From Branchiostoma floridae (lineage: Eukaryota; Chordata; Leptocardii; Amphioxiformes; Branchiostomatidae): a DNA stretch of 64,000 nt. Shown here in pieces: positions 45,387-56,690 of the stretch. The first letter of the stretch is position 1; every line of letters starts with the position of its first letter. The notes beneath the pieces were generated by a model that was given only the letters and a program-made list of their open reading frames with translations, was not told the origin of the DNA and did no database searches. The translations under genes and the position numbers were made by a program. The DNA is taken from the NCBI RefSeq assembly GCF_000003815.2, contig NC_049988.1, positions 15,199,335-15,263,334 of the forward strand. The letters run 5' to 3'.

Positions 45387-48300
45387 TACAGTCCCTGCGG
45401 TTCAGGTGAATTCACGTAAATTCATATGTCTCCCTGTGACGGAAAAGGCGTAGACACCTCGCGATGGTTGGTGCTCTGAAAATCATACGGCAAAAAGAAT
45501 CGTAAGACGAAGTCGAATGGGATCGGTATACGAGACAAACTTGACCCTTTCGACAGTACGGCTGATAACAGTGTGACTTTTCCTTGTTGTTCGAGTCTTA
45601 TAAGTGCACACGGAAGAAGGAAGTTAAGTTTTGAAAAAAAAAAACCTTGGGTTCAAGCGGGTAACTCCCACGCAGAGTATGCTAGCCAAACGTGCAAAAT
45701 GTTACACATGTTACACATGCACTGAGATGTGTATCTATTTATAAGCTTGAGTCATTTTCTGTAGTTTGACGAATGTTCTGCAATATATTTCATAATATTG
45801 TGCATTAGTCTCTCAAGTACAACAGATATGTAATTATTATTGTCCAATTTCTTCTTCTTTATTGGTAGTATAGTGATAGTAGTCTATTCGTTGCCCGAAG
45901 ATGACCATTGTCCTCAACAAATTATGAAAATATGTGAAGAAATGGGTAAATGTCACGTAATATGTTTCACGTTGTTTAATGAAGTACAGATTAACTATAC
46001 AAAGAACGCTATTGTCCTCACAGAGGGAAAAGGAGTCGAGTTAACAAATGGGTATACAAATGGTATACTAGGTGCAAAAATGGGGAAGAACCTTTGTAGC
46101 ATTTCCCAGAATTGTGCTCCCCTTTCCCGGAAATGTCGACCTGGTAAACTTTTAAAACTCCGACTCGGACAAACACGTCCCGTCTAAAAACAGTGTTCTT
46201 CATTATTCTAACATTACTATAGAGTACACCTTAGTTTCATTTGTCATATGCCGGTAAATAGAGGGTTTTGTTTGTAGTTTTTGGCACGGTTCCATCTCGT
46301 GTTGACTACAGGTCCCTCTCGTCCAGATATCACCACAGAGGAGCGGAAGTCAACATCGTAACGGAAATGTGCAGTAGAGGGGGGCAAAACTATACAGGAA
46401 CATTTACCAACCTCTCTCTATATATAGCAGTACTAAAATGATACATATATTGGTTTTAATGTGATAAGTATTACAGTCAAGCCTGACGTTGTGATCACTT
46501 CTGCTTGGCCACTTTTTCTAAGCTACAAGCAGATTTGCCGCGGTGGCATAAGGCAGTATTGGAATAGAAGGTGTATAGGAATATACAGGGACAACATAGG
46601 TATATAGCATGCATGTAGCGCCAAAACCATACACAAATGTTTCCATAAATTCATAAGCAAATACGTACATACATTTCTAAAACTCGATAAAAGATTTGAG
46701 AATATCCACATATGACATATGAGGAATATGCCAATGTTGAATGACTAGGAAACTTCGAAATATCGGTTTACTTGTAGTGCCATACCTCTAGTAAGTCGCA
46801 TTTTCCGTTGCGCCAAAACTTTCCAGATGTCGGGTGATGGTGAAGTGACAACAATAGCGGCTATACAGAACAATGCCACATATCATCATTGTTTCATACT
46901 TATTACGTTCTACAGAACTGGACAGGCCCTCCTCTCACCTGTCTCGTATTTTTCTCCTCATTCATGAACCATGACTAAGGATCAACCACGGAGAATGTTC
47001 GAGGGATAGGTTCATGAGGTTGAAAAAAAATCAAAATAATAATACAGTTTGAGATACAATATTGACATACATCAACGCTAACAACGTGTAGTGTTGTGTG
47101 ATTATGCTAGCAATAAAGATAATCCACTCGATTAAAACAAAAAGCCACGTTATTTTCACCCCCTAAGGTGTTCGTCAGTGGTTTGGTCTTCTAAGATATA
47201 CTAGTACTGTAGAAAGGGAAAATGTTCGCGGAGATCTTCACGGAAGGAAGAAAATGTAGTATTCGCGATGTTTTTGTAAGTAATTCACGTTGGAAACAAG
47301 GAGTAGGTGGGCAGAAGACATTTTCTCGGTGGCTTTACATGAAGTTAAAACCATGGCGACAATGTCCCTGTTTATAGTACCCAACCCCACTGAGGAATGT
47401 ACAAGGATCAGTATCAAGTGTCCCGTGGACGTGACTGACCTAACCGCGACCCCGTGAGGTCACTACTTAAGGCGTGGGCTGTGCTTTATTCTCTAGACTT
47501 TGTGCCCATAAAGAAATGAAAGTGAAACTTCTGTCACATGTTAGGAATTCTCTTCAAATCCATGTGGCTGTAAGCGACAATTTCATTCATAGTTTGGATC
47601 ACAATATCGATCATAACATTCGTAATTTCGATCAAAATAAGCAAAAATGGTACTGAGTAAAGGTCATTGGATAGATCTTGATTGATGGGTTGATAGGTTA
47701 TTGATTGATTGGTTATCGTTTTTTGCATGATCCTCCTGGGGAACAAAATCCCTGCTTGACACTTTGTATAGGCGTGATGCTTTACAACTTACTGCATTGA
47801 AATCGTCATGAAAGATCTAGAATCCGAAATGTACTGTTTAACCTGTCTACAAGACCTACGGTGGGACTTGGTCAAAGAAAATGTAAAGAAAATGTCTGTC
47901 AAAGTATACAGGTGACCAAAGAATTTTAATGCTGGAGAAAATGTAAGTGACCACCATAAAGAGACCATAATGCAGATGGTCCTTATGCAGGTGTGGTCAT
48001 TAGTACGTTTGACTGTCACTGGGTCTGATCAACAATAAACGATTGAATAGAAAGTTCACTTCTACAGACTCAAAGAACATTGGTGCAAGAAACGTGTATT
48101 CTTACATAATGAACTCCCGGTATGCTAAGTAAACAATGGAGAATTTTTACGCCAACTTCCTGCACGAAACTAACCCAGGTCCCCTGCTTTCTCCCACTTT
48201 GCCGTAGGCTACAATGCCGTACCATAACTACATAAAGGAAAGCGATCAGAAAATGGCACAAACTGTCAAGAATGCACGAAAATTTTCACCTAAAAGCTCG

Positions 48301-49011
48301 CAGCTTTGAGTGACAGTTTACGCCCCCTACTCCATATTGAAAGTCCAACTCGTGACTGCCACGCACCTTTCACAAAGAAAGGAAACATTTTATTTGACTC
48401 CTACCTCCAACATAGGGTAGATATATGCTTGATGTTGGTATTAACTATTTACAAATTGTCAGCAAATTGGAAGAACTTACTGCCATACCTACCAAGGCAT
48501 TCCTCAAGGAAACGGAGAGTCTCTTTTGGCTGCGGCGTCTTGGAACTAAGCGAAAGCTCCGTACTTTGCTCCTTGGCCGAGTTCGAGACCTGAACTTTTC
48601 AACTTGGGACTTCCGTGTTGGTAAGTAGGTGGGCGTGGCGTATGTCACCTCCCATTGGTCACAAGTAGCTTAATTCATGACGGCAGCGAAATAAACCACG
48701 AATATTTCACCTAAATTTTGCTTTAAACCGATTTGATCTGCCTTAAAATCAGATAAAAAGTACAAAAAAATTTAAAATCATATCATCTATTTACAATTAT
48801 CTTATATGCTTATTTCAAAGATTGTAAAAATGTCAGTTTCAGATATGTAATTTTTTTACGTTTTGCTGCCATTTTAGCATGACGCCATTGTGTCAAAGGT
48901 CAGCAATAGCGTGATCAGGGACTGCTCACATCACACCAGATTTAATTTTGCTCATTTTGTTCGCCAAATTTCGTGTTCTTTCCGCTCCAGCGAGTTGATC
49001 CAGGCTGCAAA
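45387..49011. other. Intergenic stretch, includes the ACBP promoter side
   Basis: No supported gene. The last few hundred bases before 49012 should hold the promoter and 5' UTR of the acyl-CoA-binding protein gene, but no clear core element was identified. Overlapping frames at 48306-48648 on both strands have no recognisable product. Confidence 0.4.
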
Positions 49012-52000
49012 ATGTCTGAGGCAGTAAGTAATGAATCTCGTTTGTGAGTTAGATCGTGGGAAGTAGAAAATCGCGTTGATTTTTTCAAAGGAAAAAGGGC
49101 CGCTAAACCAGGTTTTATTTTTTGGGGTGGACTTTGGAGGACAATTGTTTCAAGGGGGAGGGCAAGAAGAAATGTTCTTGATAGAATACAGTACTTATTC
49201 GCCTGGAATTTAGAAAATATTCTTCTAGGTTCATGCATATAAGAGATTATCCTATTTTACCACCATTCACTGAAAGCTGCGCACAGTGAACGCCCGTGAG
49301 AGCAAAGTAATTTGCGAACTCAAACCTAGTTTCAGGACAAGGCCCACGCCCATTTGGTGTTCCGGCCCAATGCCTAAATTATACTAAGAACCCGTAATTG
49401 CCCAGTAGAAGCGAACACTACATTGCAGAGAAATCTTTTGGTACAGCAAGTAATTCACGAAAGAAACAACGTTATTTTGCGAGTAGTCACGAGTCACTAT
49501 GTACACTATATGTGCTTTCTGTTCCTTTCAATAGCAAGAACTAAAGATACATTGTACTTAAGTTATTTCTCCAAGGTGGTTGGATTTAACTTTTAAGTGG
49601 TTTTTCCAGGTCTTTCTCTGTGCCAGCATTCTTACCTAATCATCTCATCAAGAGAATTAAAACAATACCAGAATCAACTGACTCTGCAAGTTGTTGCATG
49701 GTCTAAATCTTCCACAGGGTGGACACAGCACTTTGCTACATTAGTTCTGCTGAAGGATTAAGAGTGATCTACACCATCTTAAGAGATCACCACGTTTCCC
49801 ACCAAAAATTCTATATGTGGGAAAGTTTAGGATTCTCGTATTTAAGTTGTAAATGCATTTTCTGGGCATGGGATGCCAATCTCAAGACCCAGTCAGTTGC
49901 TCATAGTCAACCATGATACCAACCCCACACCCCACACCCAGACCCTCTCAAGACCATGAGTTGGTCAGCAAGGTTGCCAAATAGTACTACTAGTCTATTA
50001 AAGTCATCTGTACATGCTGACTCTGCCAAACAAACAGTTTCACAAACCAAACTTTGGAAAGTCATGTTTGACTTAGATAAGGTCAGAGGAGCAAATTCGA
50101 GGTAGAATAAAAACGATATACCCCAGGCTACTCCCAACCCAGTACTGACCTAGCCTCTACCAGGCTCTGTGGTTCGGTGGTCTAATTGTCAAAATTGGAC
50201 AAATAGAGTCAATGGTACGCTAGGGGAGTCAGCCGGCCGAGTAGGTCCATTTTCCAAACAACGACAATCCACCGAACCACAGAGCCTGGTAGAGGCTAGT
50301 ACTGACCTATGTTGGGGAGTGGTAGGCCTTCACCGGGCCTTCCTACAGGGGTGCAGGGGTTGTTTAGGGAGTCAGTCCACGCTTAGATTCATGTTCCCCC
50401 TACTGCAAATATGTGACAAGCCTTAACAATAGGCATAAAAGCTCAAATTGACCAAGTTTTTGCCAGCATGGTGAGAAAGTCAGTGAGTTAATTACATATT
50501 CCTTCACTTTTGAATTTACAAATAATACTGCTTTGCCTTGTCCTGTACACATTTAAAGAATAGCCAGAATGCATTAGATTTAATCTAAGATTGAGGGACT
50601 TGATGTTTGTCAGTTACTCAAAAGTCTTGTTTCCTACTTCCTCAGGATTTTGAGAAAGCAGCGGAAGAGGTGAAGAACCTGAAGTCTTCTCCTACAGACG
50701 AAGAGAAGCTGGAGATTTACTCACTTTTCAAACAGGCCAAGATTGGCGATGTCAACACAGGTAAACAACAACAGCCTCACAGTGTTCTTGTCAGGCCATT
50801 TCAGCATAGGGGGCCCCTACGCCGTGATATGAATCCCCTATGCTGTGATTTGGGCTCCTATGCTGTGATTTGCACCTCTACACTGTGTTTCAAGTAGCAA
50901 AAAGGCCTTTTGACAGTTTTGTGTTTTGTAGCAAATGTAAAAATGTTGACATTATTTCACTAAATTGTAGCTTCAAAATGCAGAAAATAGTGTTTCTGAA
51001 GGTTATTCATCTAAAAATGAATTGTTTTTAGCACTATTAAAGATGCCCATATGCTGTGAAAAAATCCTGGTGAGAACACTGCCTCATTGGAGGCCCCCTT
51101 CTAAAAGTGTTTGACATGTATCAATCATGATGGATAACAAGATAACACCATTATAGGGATATGTACTGGTGCCCAGTACTGGGACAGTATCACAAAAGTA
51201 ATTTTTGTCCAGATTTAACTTACAGCAATTTCCAGTACAGAAATTACCAGTACACATCCCTACTATGTAGCTTCTGCTTGAATAAAGCTAACAGCTAAAA
51301 AAATCAGCCATGACCAAGTCAATAGTCTTAAGGTTATTTGTGGTATTACCCTGAATATTTCATACATGTTGTAGCCCGACCAAGAATTCACAAATTCGTC
51401 TTTTGGAAGGGACATAAAACGGGTCCCATGTTCGAGGAGGTGCCTCAAGCATGTAAATAAGCCTTATTACTCAAAAAAATTGGGCACCTACAGGCTGCAA
51501 ATAATACACCAGACATATTATTACATGGTGCAAAATGCTGTGATAGCTAGAATTGTTCCAGACTTGGAGGGGTCAAAGAACATGTTTGTTTGGCACAAAC
51601 ATTACTTCATCTCCTGGAGGAGCTAATCACAGTATTAACAACAATAGATTTCTTCCAACAATAGATTATCCATACACTTTAAAAGATGGCTAAGGTTCCC
51701 ATGGATTTTGAGATGAAAAATAAGTACAGGGACTATAAGAAGGTTGTTTTCTTGACATTTTGTTTTCTTTATATTTTCCAGCTCGCCCTGGTATGTTAGA
51801 CTTCACAGGGAAGGCCAAGTGGGATGCCTGGGAGTCAAAGAAAGGTAATCAGGCAACTTAAGTCAAACCTTTGGAGTCTTGAAATGCACTGTTGATGTAT
51901 TAATCGATTGGACAACTAATGACCATTAAAAAAAAGCAATTTTCACTATCATTTTTCATACCCTTGTCTAGTGTATGTTTTCGTTTGGGTGTATTGCCTT

Positions 52001-52281
52001 AAAAACTAGCAAGATCAGATTTGTAATTGATATAACTTGTAGCATGGATTCTGAATATTTTCTTCCTTTCATTTTTCACACCTTTGTCTAGTGTAATTGC
52101 TCTAGTATATGTTTTCGTTAGGGTGTATTGCCTTAAAAACTAGCTGATCTAATATTAGATTTGTAATTGATATAACTTGTTGCATGGATTCTTCTTTCCA
52201 TCCTCAGGCATGTCTCAAGAGGACGCCCGCGCAAAATACATCGCTAAAGTGGAAGAACTGAAGGGGAAATATGGAGTTTAA
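49012..52281 (+). CDS. DBI: Acyl-CoA-binding protein (diazepam-binding inhibitor), 4 exons
   Basis: A small cytosolic protein that binds medium- and long-chain acyl-CoA esters and acts as their carrier and pool former. Exons are 49012-49023, 50646-50760, 51782-51844 and 52208-52281. They join in phase into 87 residues, the usual size of the vertebrate protein. The product begins [16 protein letters not shown]. It carries the family signature [18 protein letters not shown] (starting at about residue 32), then [15 protein letters not shown], and ends [14 protein letters not shown]. The conserved tyrosines and lysines of the four-helix bundle that contact the acyl-CoA are present ([15 protein letters not shown]). 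Splice sites are consensus (CA/GTAAGT, CCTCAG/GA, G/GTAAAC, TTCCAG/CT, G/GTAATC, CCTCAG/GC). The tiny 4-codon first exon is inferred from its Kozak-like ATG, its donor and its phase. Confidence 0.95.
50142..50307. mobile_element. MITE of the TAGCCTCTACCAGGCT family, copy 2
   Basis: The element 50151-50298 has near-perfect inverted ends (TAGCCTCTACCAGGCTCTGT and its complement). It is flanked on both sides by GTACTGACC (50142-50150 and 50299-50307). The core matches copy 1 at 38556. It lies in intron 1 of the acyl-CoA-binding protein gene. The clean target duplication suggests fairly recent insertion. Confidence 0.9.
51951..52195. repeat. Tandem duplication inside ACBP intron 3
   Basis: The block starting ATTTTTCATA (51951) recurs as ATTTTTCACA (52071), period about 120 bp. 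Shared words include TGTCTAGTGTA, GGGTGTATTGCCTTAAAAAC and TTGTAATTGATATAACTTGT. It ends just before the acceptor of exon 4. Confidence 0.8.
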
Positions 52282-52343
52282 CTTTTGAGCAGCTACAATT
52301 TAGCTTCTAGAGACAGCTATAACAGCGATGCTCATTCCATAGT

Positions 52344-52349
52344 AATAAA
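52344..52349 (+). terminator. DBI: Poly(A) signal of the ACBP gene
   Basis: AATAAA 63 bp after the stop codon. This is the first canonical signal on the plus strand and would give a short 3' UTR. Confidence 0.6.
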
Positions 52350-53751
52350 AAAACTAGTGAAAAACTTGATAAAACCTTCTTGATGAAATGCAGTGATGTA
52401 ATGGTAGAATCTAGTCTTAACTGTTTCACATTTTGTGGTGTGTGGTTTTGCATGATACACCTGTGCAACATTCAAAGTGACCAATCACAGAGTTTGTTCT
52501 GTTCCTTTGGACCAATCAGATTCAAAGAGAACAGGTCATGTGACCTTTGCATCCATCCATGTTGGTTTAAAAGTGTCACACTAACTTTTCATACCTTGAT
52601 TAGCCTTGACAATTATGATTTTAGCTTTATTTGGAGATTGATGTATTGAATTCATACAGTAAGTAACAATTATTGTTGAGAAAATTGTTTAACAAAAAGT
52701 ATAACAGTTGTATTCTATGCTTAAGGCACTTGATTAATATTGATGTTATTATTGATGTTATTACAAAGAGAGTAAGATTGAAAACATCGACATCCGATGG
52801 ATGAACATCAGGATTGAAAACAATGCACATATAATAAGACTATTACACACTTAGCTTGCAGTCATTTGTTCTCTACAGTTTGGTAACTTTAGTAGTAGAA
52901 CCAACAGTTTACGTTTCTTATAACTACATTGTGGAAATTGTGCAACAGCAAAGACAGAATAAAGAATTGTCAAAACAAAAGACAGCTGCAAAAGATTAGA
53001 CAAATGATAGTTTAAAACTGTAAGGGATTCTCGGCAATTTTGAATGCTCTATTACATTGCTAACTACTCAACAAGTTAATGTCAAATGGTATATGGTAAA
53101 GATTGTCGTTGTAACCTTAGCTCACCACTTGAGATTATCAATGTCTAATGTTCTGTCTTCCAATACATTAAAGCAGCATCAAAAGTACAAGTATCTCTTC
53201 TGGTTGTGCACTGCACTGTCTTACCAAATAGGAAAATGTTATCAGGAGCATTCTTGCAATTTTCATGATGACTCCTTGACTCTTGTCAGCAAGTTTTCAG
53301 GCTCTTGACTAAACTTGCATTATTCCCGATCACGTTATATGATGGTAAACGATTTTTATCACAGAGGCTATAGAGAAGATCTGTTTGCATTCAAGGTAAA
53401 TTCATTAATCAACGAACGAAAGATACCTGTAGTGTATGTTCTCAGTTATAGCCCGAGACTAACTCTGCTGCAGTTTATGTGTCAGCCGATAGGAGTACGG
53501 AAGGAGTACGGAAGTCTGCAGTTTTAAGACCGACTGCTAGAGGTCGCTGTTCTTGTGTGAGAACTGTTCCCCTTTGGACAATAGGAAACGTTTGAGTTTT
53601 GTCGTTATCTTCGGGTGTAAATGACACTTATTAGATCTGAATATTCTGTTTTATATAATAACAATAGAGTAAAAGTAACTCTTCGGCGAAAATGTCTACT
53701 GCTCCTTAGTTTTGTCTATAAATATACATTATTCTACCGCTCTCATCATGT
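52350..53751. other. Intergenic stretch between ACBP and tRNA-Pro
   Basis: AT-rich, with short frames only (for example 53057-53308) that match nothing I recognise. Nothing else is supported. Confidence 0.4.
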
Positions 53752-53823
53752 GGCCTGTTGGTCTAGGGGTATGATTCTCGCTTTGGGTGCGAGAGGTCCC
53801 GGGTTCGAATCCCGGACAGGCCC
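53752..53823 (+). tRNA. tRNA-Pro (anticodon UGG)
   Basis: The 7-bp acceptor stem GGCCTGT pairs with ACAGGCC (53816-53822), with discriminator C at 53823. The anticodon stem CTCGC/GCGAG encloses the loop TTTGGGT (53782... to 53788), giving anticodon TGG at 53784-53786. The A box (TGGTCTAGGGG) and B box (GGTTCGAATCC) are intact. A T-run about 6 bp downstream serves as the RNA polymerase III terminator. All arms close, unlike the SINE heads elsewhere in the window. No intron. No CCA is encoded, as normal for eukaryotes. Confidence 0.97.
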
Positions 53824-53827
53824 TCGT

Positions 53828-53835
53828 CTTTTTTT
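53828..53835 (+). terminator. RNA polymerase III terminator of tRNA-Pro
   Basis: A run of seven T shortly after the tRNA 3' end. Confidence 0.8.
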
Positions 53836-55315
53836 GCCGTTTTCTTTTACTTGAATGTTTATGTATTACAGATGTTTTTCTTTAATATATCCTACTTATT
53901 GTTGCAAGACCGACAGAAATTTTCTGGCATTATGTCAGTCATCCCAATTAGTTGATGTATTAGTTGATGACTTATGTACGTAATAGATCATTTCCAAAGA
54001 GATAAACCAAGGAGGTTGATAAACGTTATATCGCTGTTTTTTTCTTTTAATCCTAACAATGTTTTGTTACCAACTGTTTTTTTCCCTTTAATACTTTTAA
54101 TTGCTTTGTTTTATAACGTCTAAAGGTTATTTGTCTCACATTATACCGTATGACTATGACTGGCTGACTGACTGTAACGTTACAGTTTGTGTGTGCAATG
54201 AGGCTAGGCGTGTGCACGTATTTCTTATTTTGTGTAGAGGAGTGGCTACGATTTACTTCGGCAAGTAACAGGAAACGTTAAATGGAAGAAATGCGTATCG
54301 TTACCACCGCAGAGACAACGTACAAAACGACAATTCAGGGCCTGTAACGTTACTGGTTTAATATTGGGAATATTTTATACTCAGCGTTGGCTAACTAATA
54401 CTTTACACTACTTTTATCTATTTCATCGATTATGTTTTAATTTCTACAACATGCAAAGACCCAAATGGTGGCCGCTTTTATTTTGTTATTAATTTTTTTT
54501 TTTTGTGGCGCATTTCTTCCACGTAACGTTGTTAACATCTTAAATATGTCGAGATGCCATGATGGTTTAGGGTAACGTTACATAAAAACATCCCCCCCTC
54601 AACAAGAAAAAAAAATACAATACACACGTGCAATATGTAACGCTACACCCTCCCTTTACCTATCTGCAGTCAATGTGATCCTGGTGAAGTCTTTCAGCTT
54701 TCATTAACTTTTGAGAATCTCCAATACCACTTGCCAATACAAAGTCACAAACCTGTCAGAAACCTGGTGAAAATCTCATGGGAGATACATGCAGTTCTGT
54801 TATCTTCCGCTACGTGGCGCTGTGACTCCATCGCTGTCTACCCAAGACTGACACTGTGACAGTGACAGGCAGGCAAGTTTGAATCATGATTAGGCGAATC
54901 AGGCCACCGTAACTCATAAAGATTTAATTTGCATGCATACTGTGTTTGAAGAGGTGTTACTTGTAACATGGATCGCCAATATAAATCATTGTATCTTCTT
55001 ATGCCATGTTTTTGTGTTTTTTTGTAACTTTCTTGGTGCCACCCCCCTCCCCCTTCACTCCAGACAGACAGTGTATTGTGTACTCTAAATAAAATTATAT
55101 ATAGACTCTAGATAACTGCTTCAGGAATGCAATGTCATTTTCTCTAGCTGTCTGAGCATATAAGTGAGTTTTGTTGTTGTTGTTGTTGTTTTCTAGAATT
55201 TGATTAAGATTCTTTAGAATGAATGAATGATTTTATTTGAATAATGTTAACGTTAATATTTTTAATAACTGAATAACATTGGTGGTCAGTTCAGTTTGTG
55301 CCAGGGTATAAAACT
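53836..55315. other. Intergenic stretch rich in GTAACGTTAC palindromes
   Basis: No gene is seen. Three copies of the palindrome GTAACGTTAC lie at 54174, 54344 and 54572. A GTTGTT simple repeat is at about 55172-55189 and a GAATGAATGA word at about 55218. Confidence 0.45.
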
Positions 55316-55627
55316 AGTTCACCTTTATCTGCGGAGTAACCTATAACGTTATATTTTTTCTAAACAGGGCATTTCCAAGTTGGCTGACAGTGGTTTCATC
55401 ATCATCCAGGGGTGCTGGTTGCACGGATGAACATGACTCTCTTCCTCCACCCTTCCCTATCCTCCATAGCCTTGGGCAGATCTTCTGCTGAGCAGCAAGT
55501 GTTTCAAACTACAAATTATGTACAATATTTTGAAAATGCTGCAATTTGAAACCACTGTTTGTCAACTTGATTTCCCTAAAATTATTTTTGAATACAACAG
55601 ATATAGGTCCACGGAGAAAGGTGAACT
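55316..55627. mobile_element. Hairpin MITE, copy C, with an internal insertion
   Basis: The ends AGTTCACCTTTATCTGCGG and GGAGAAAGGTGAACT match copies A and B near the receptor. Inner arms (GTGGTTTCA and TTTGAAACCACTG) are also shared. The core is interrupted by about 100 bp of foreign sequence (55402-55505), a LINE fragment. Confidence 0.8.
55402..55505 (-). mobile_element. Terminal fragment of a LINE ORF
   Basis: The minus strand reads DLPKAMEDREGWRKRVMFI, then RATSTPG and a stop. This is the typical C-terminal end of a reverse-transcriptase ORF in several non-LTR families. It is inserted in copy C of the hairpin element, so this LINE piece is younger than that element's insertion. Confidence 0.6.
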
Positions 55628-56155
55628 CGCAATTTACATATAATGGGTACTCACATGTCCCCTTTCTTTGTGGTCATACGGGGGGAATACAACTCTTTTC
55701 TGCCATGGCCATTCATACAAAACCTAACACACCAGTTTTCTAGCTCCATGTGGGCCCACAGAAAGAAAACCTCCAGCATGTGATATGATAAGAAAGTTAA
55801 ATCTTTCCTACCAGCATCTGCTTGGAGAGTAACATACTTACAGTTACACTGAATGACCTCTGTTGTAACCTACATCTAACTCTTAAGTGTAATCTAATAG
55901 GGACTCCTCAACTGATGAATATTCTTAATCTTATGAGTTCTACTTTAATAGATATTAAGGAATACATAATAATGCAGTGGCAAATCTAAAATTTGATACT
56001 GAGGCAGGCAATGGCAGGGCCCATCTGTCATTGAGAATGAGTCTGACATATGTCAGAAAGCCAAAGTTGCATTGGGGATGCTAGTGTAACTTTACCCAGG
56101 TGTGACTGTATTCAACAATTAAACACTCACAGACAAAGTTTGAATTTTTCAAAAG

Positions 56156-56161
56156 TTTATT
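56156..56161 (-). terminator. Candidate poly(A) signal of the two-repeat gene
   Basis: AATAAA on the minus strand (TTTATT on plus), about 530 bp past the last candidate stop codon. Confidence 0.4.
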
Positions 56162-56690
56162 TGCAACAAGCTCCACTTCAATTTGGGAACTCCACTTCTC
56201 CTTTTTTGCCATGGCACTATATGTTATTATGAAAATAGCATTTGTGGCAGAAATTAGGAGAGTGGAATTTCCATTTCAAAATGGAGGAAAGTTTTTAGCA
56301 TCTGTTCTTTTTTCCACAAGCTCAACCTGCTACCTTCAATCAGGGAGTAACTATATTCCAGTAGTAGTACAAAATGAAATTGAATCTGTGAAACATGATC
56401 AAGTGCAAAAGATGAGTTAATAGAAAGAAAAGAATACTTAGTTTTGTAATGATATGCTTCATAACCTTTACTCCATAGCTAACAGAAATTTCCGAGTACT
56501 GTGTTTTCTGTAACCCCCAATAAGTTTCTAAGTTTTTTTTGTGGAGGAAGACAGTAATTTGGAAAAATGAGTAACAGTTAACCCTTTTTGAGGAAACAGG
56601 ATTCATATTTAATGCAACTTTTAAGTTATAAACTATCTTTGTTTAAATACATATAGCAAACCATAGATAACATAACATAATATAGCATAG

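Noticed and set aside
48306-48648. Frames of 67-95 codons upstream of ACBP
   Set aside because: They overlap on both strands with no recognisable motif, and no splice link to the ACBP exons keeps its frame.
55400-55510. Coding exon of a host gene
   Set aside because: The peptide is the usual tail of a LINE reverse-transcriptase ORF and sits inside a transposon copy.
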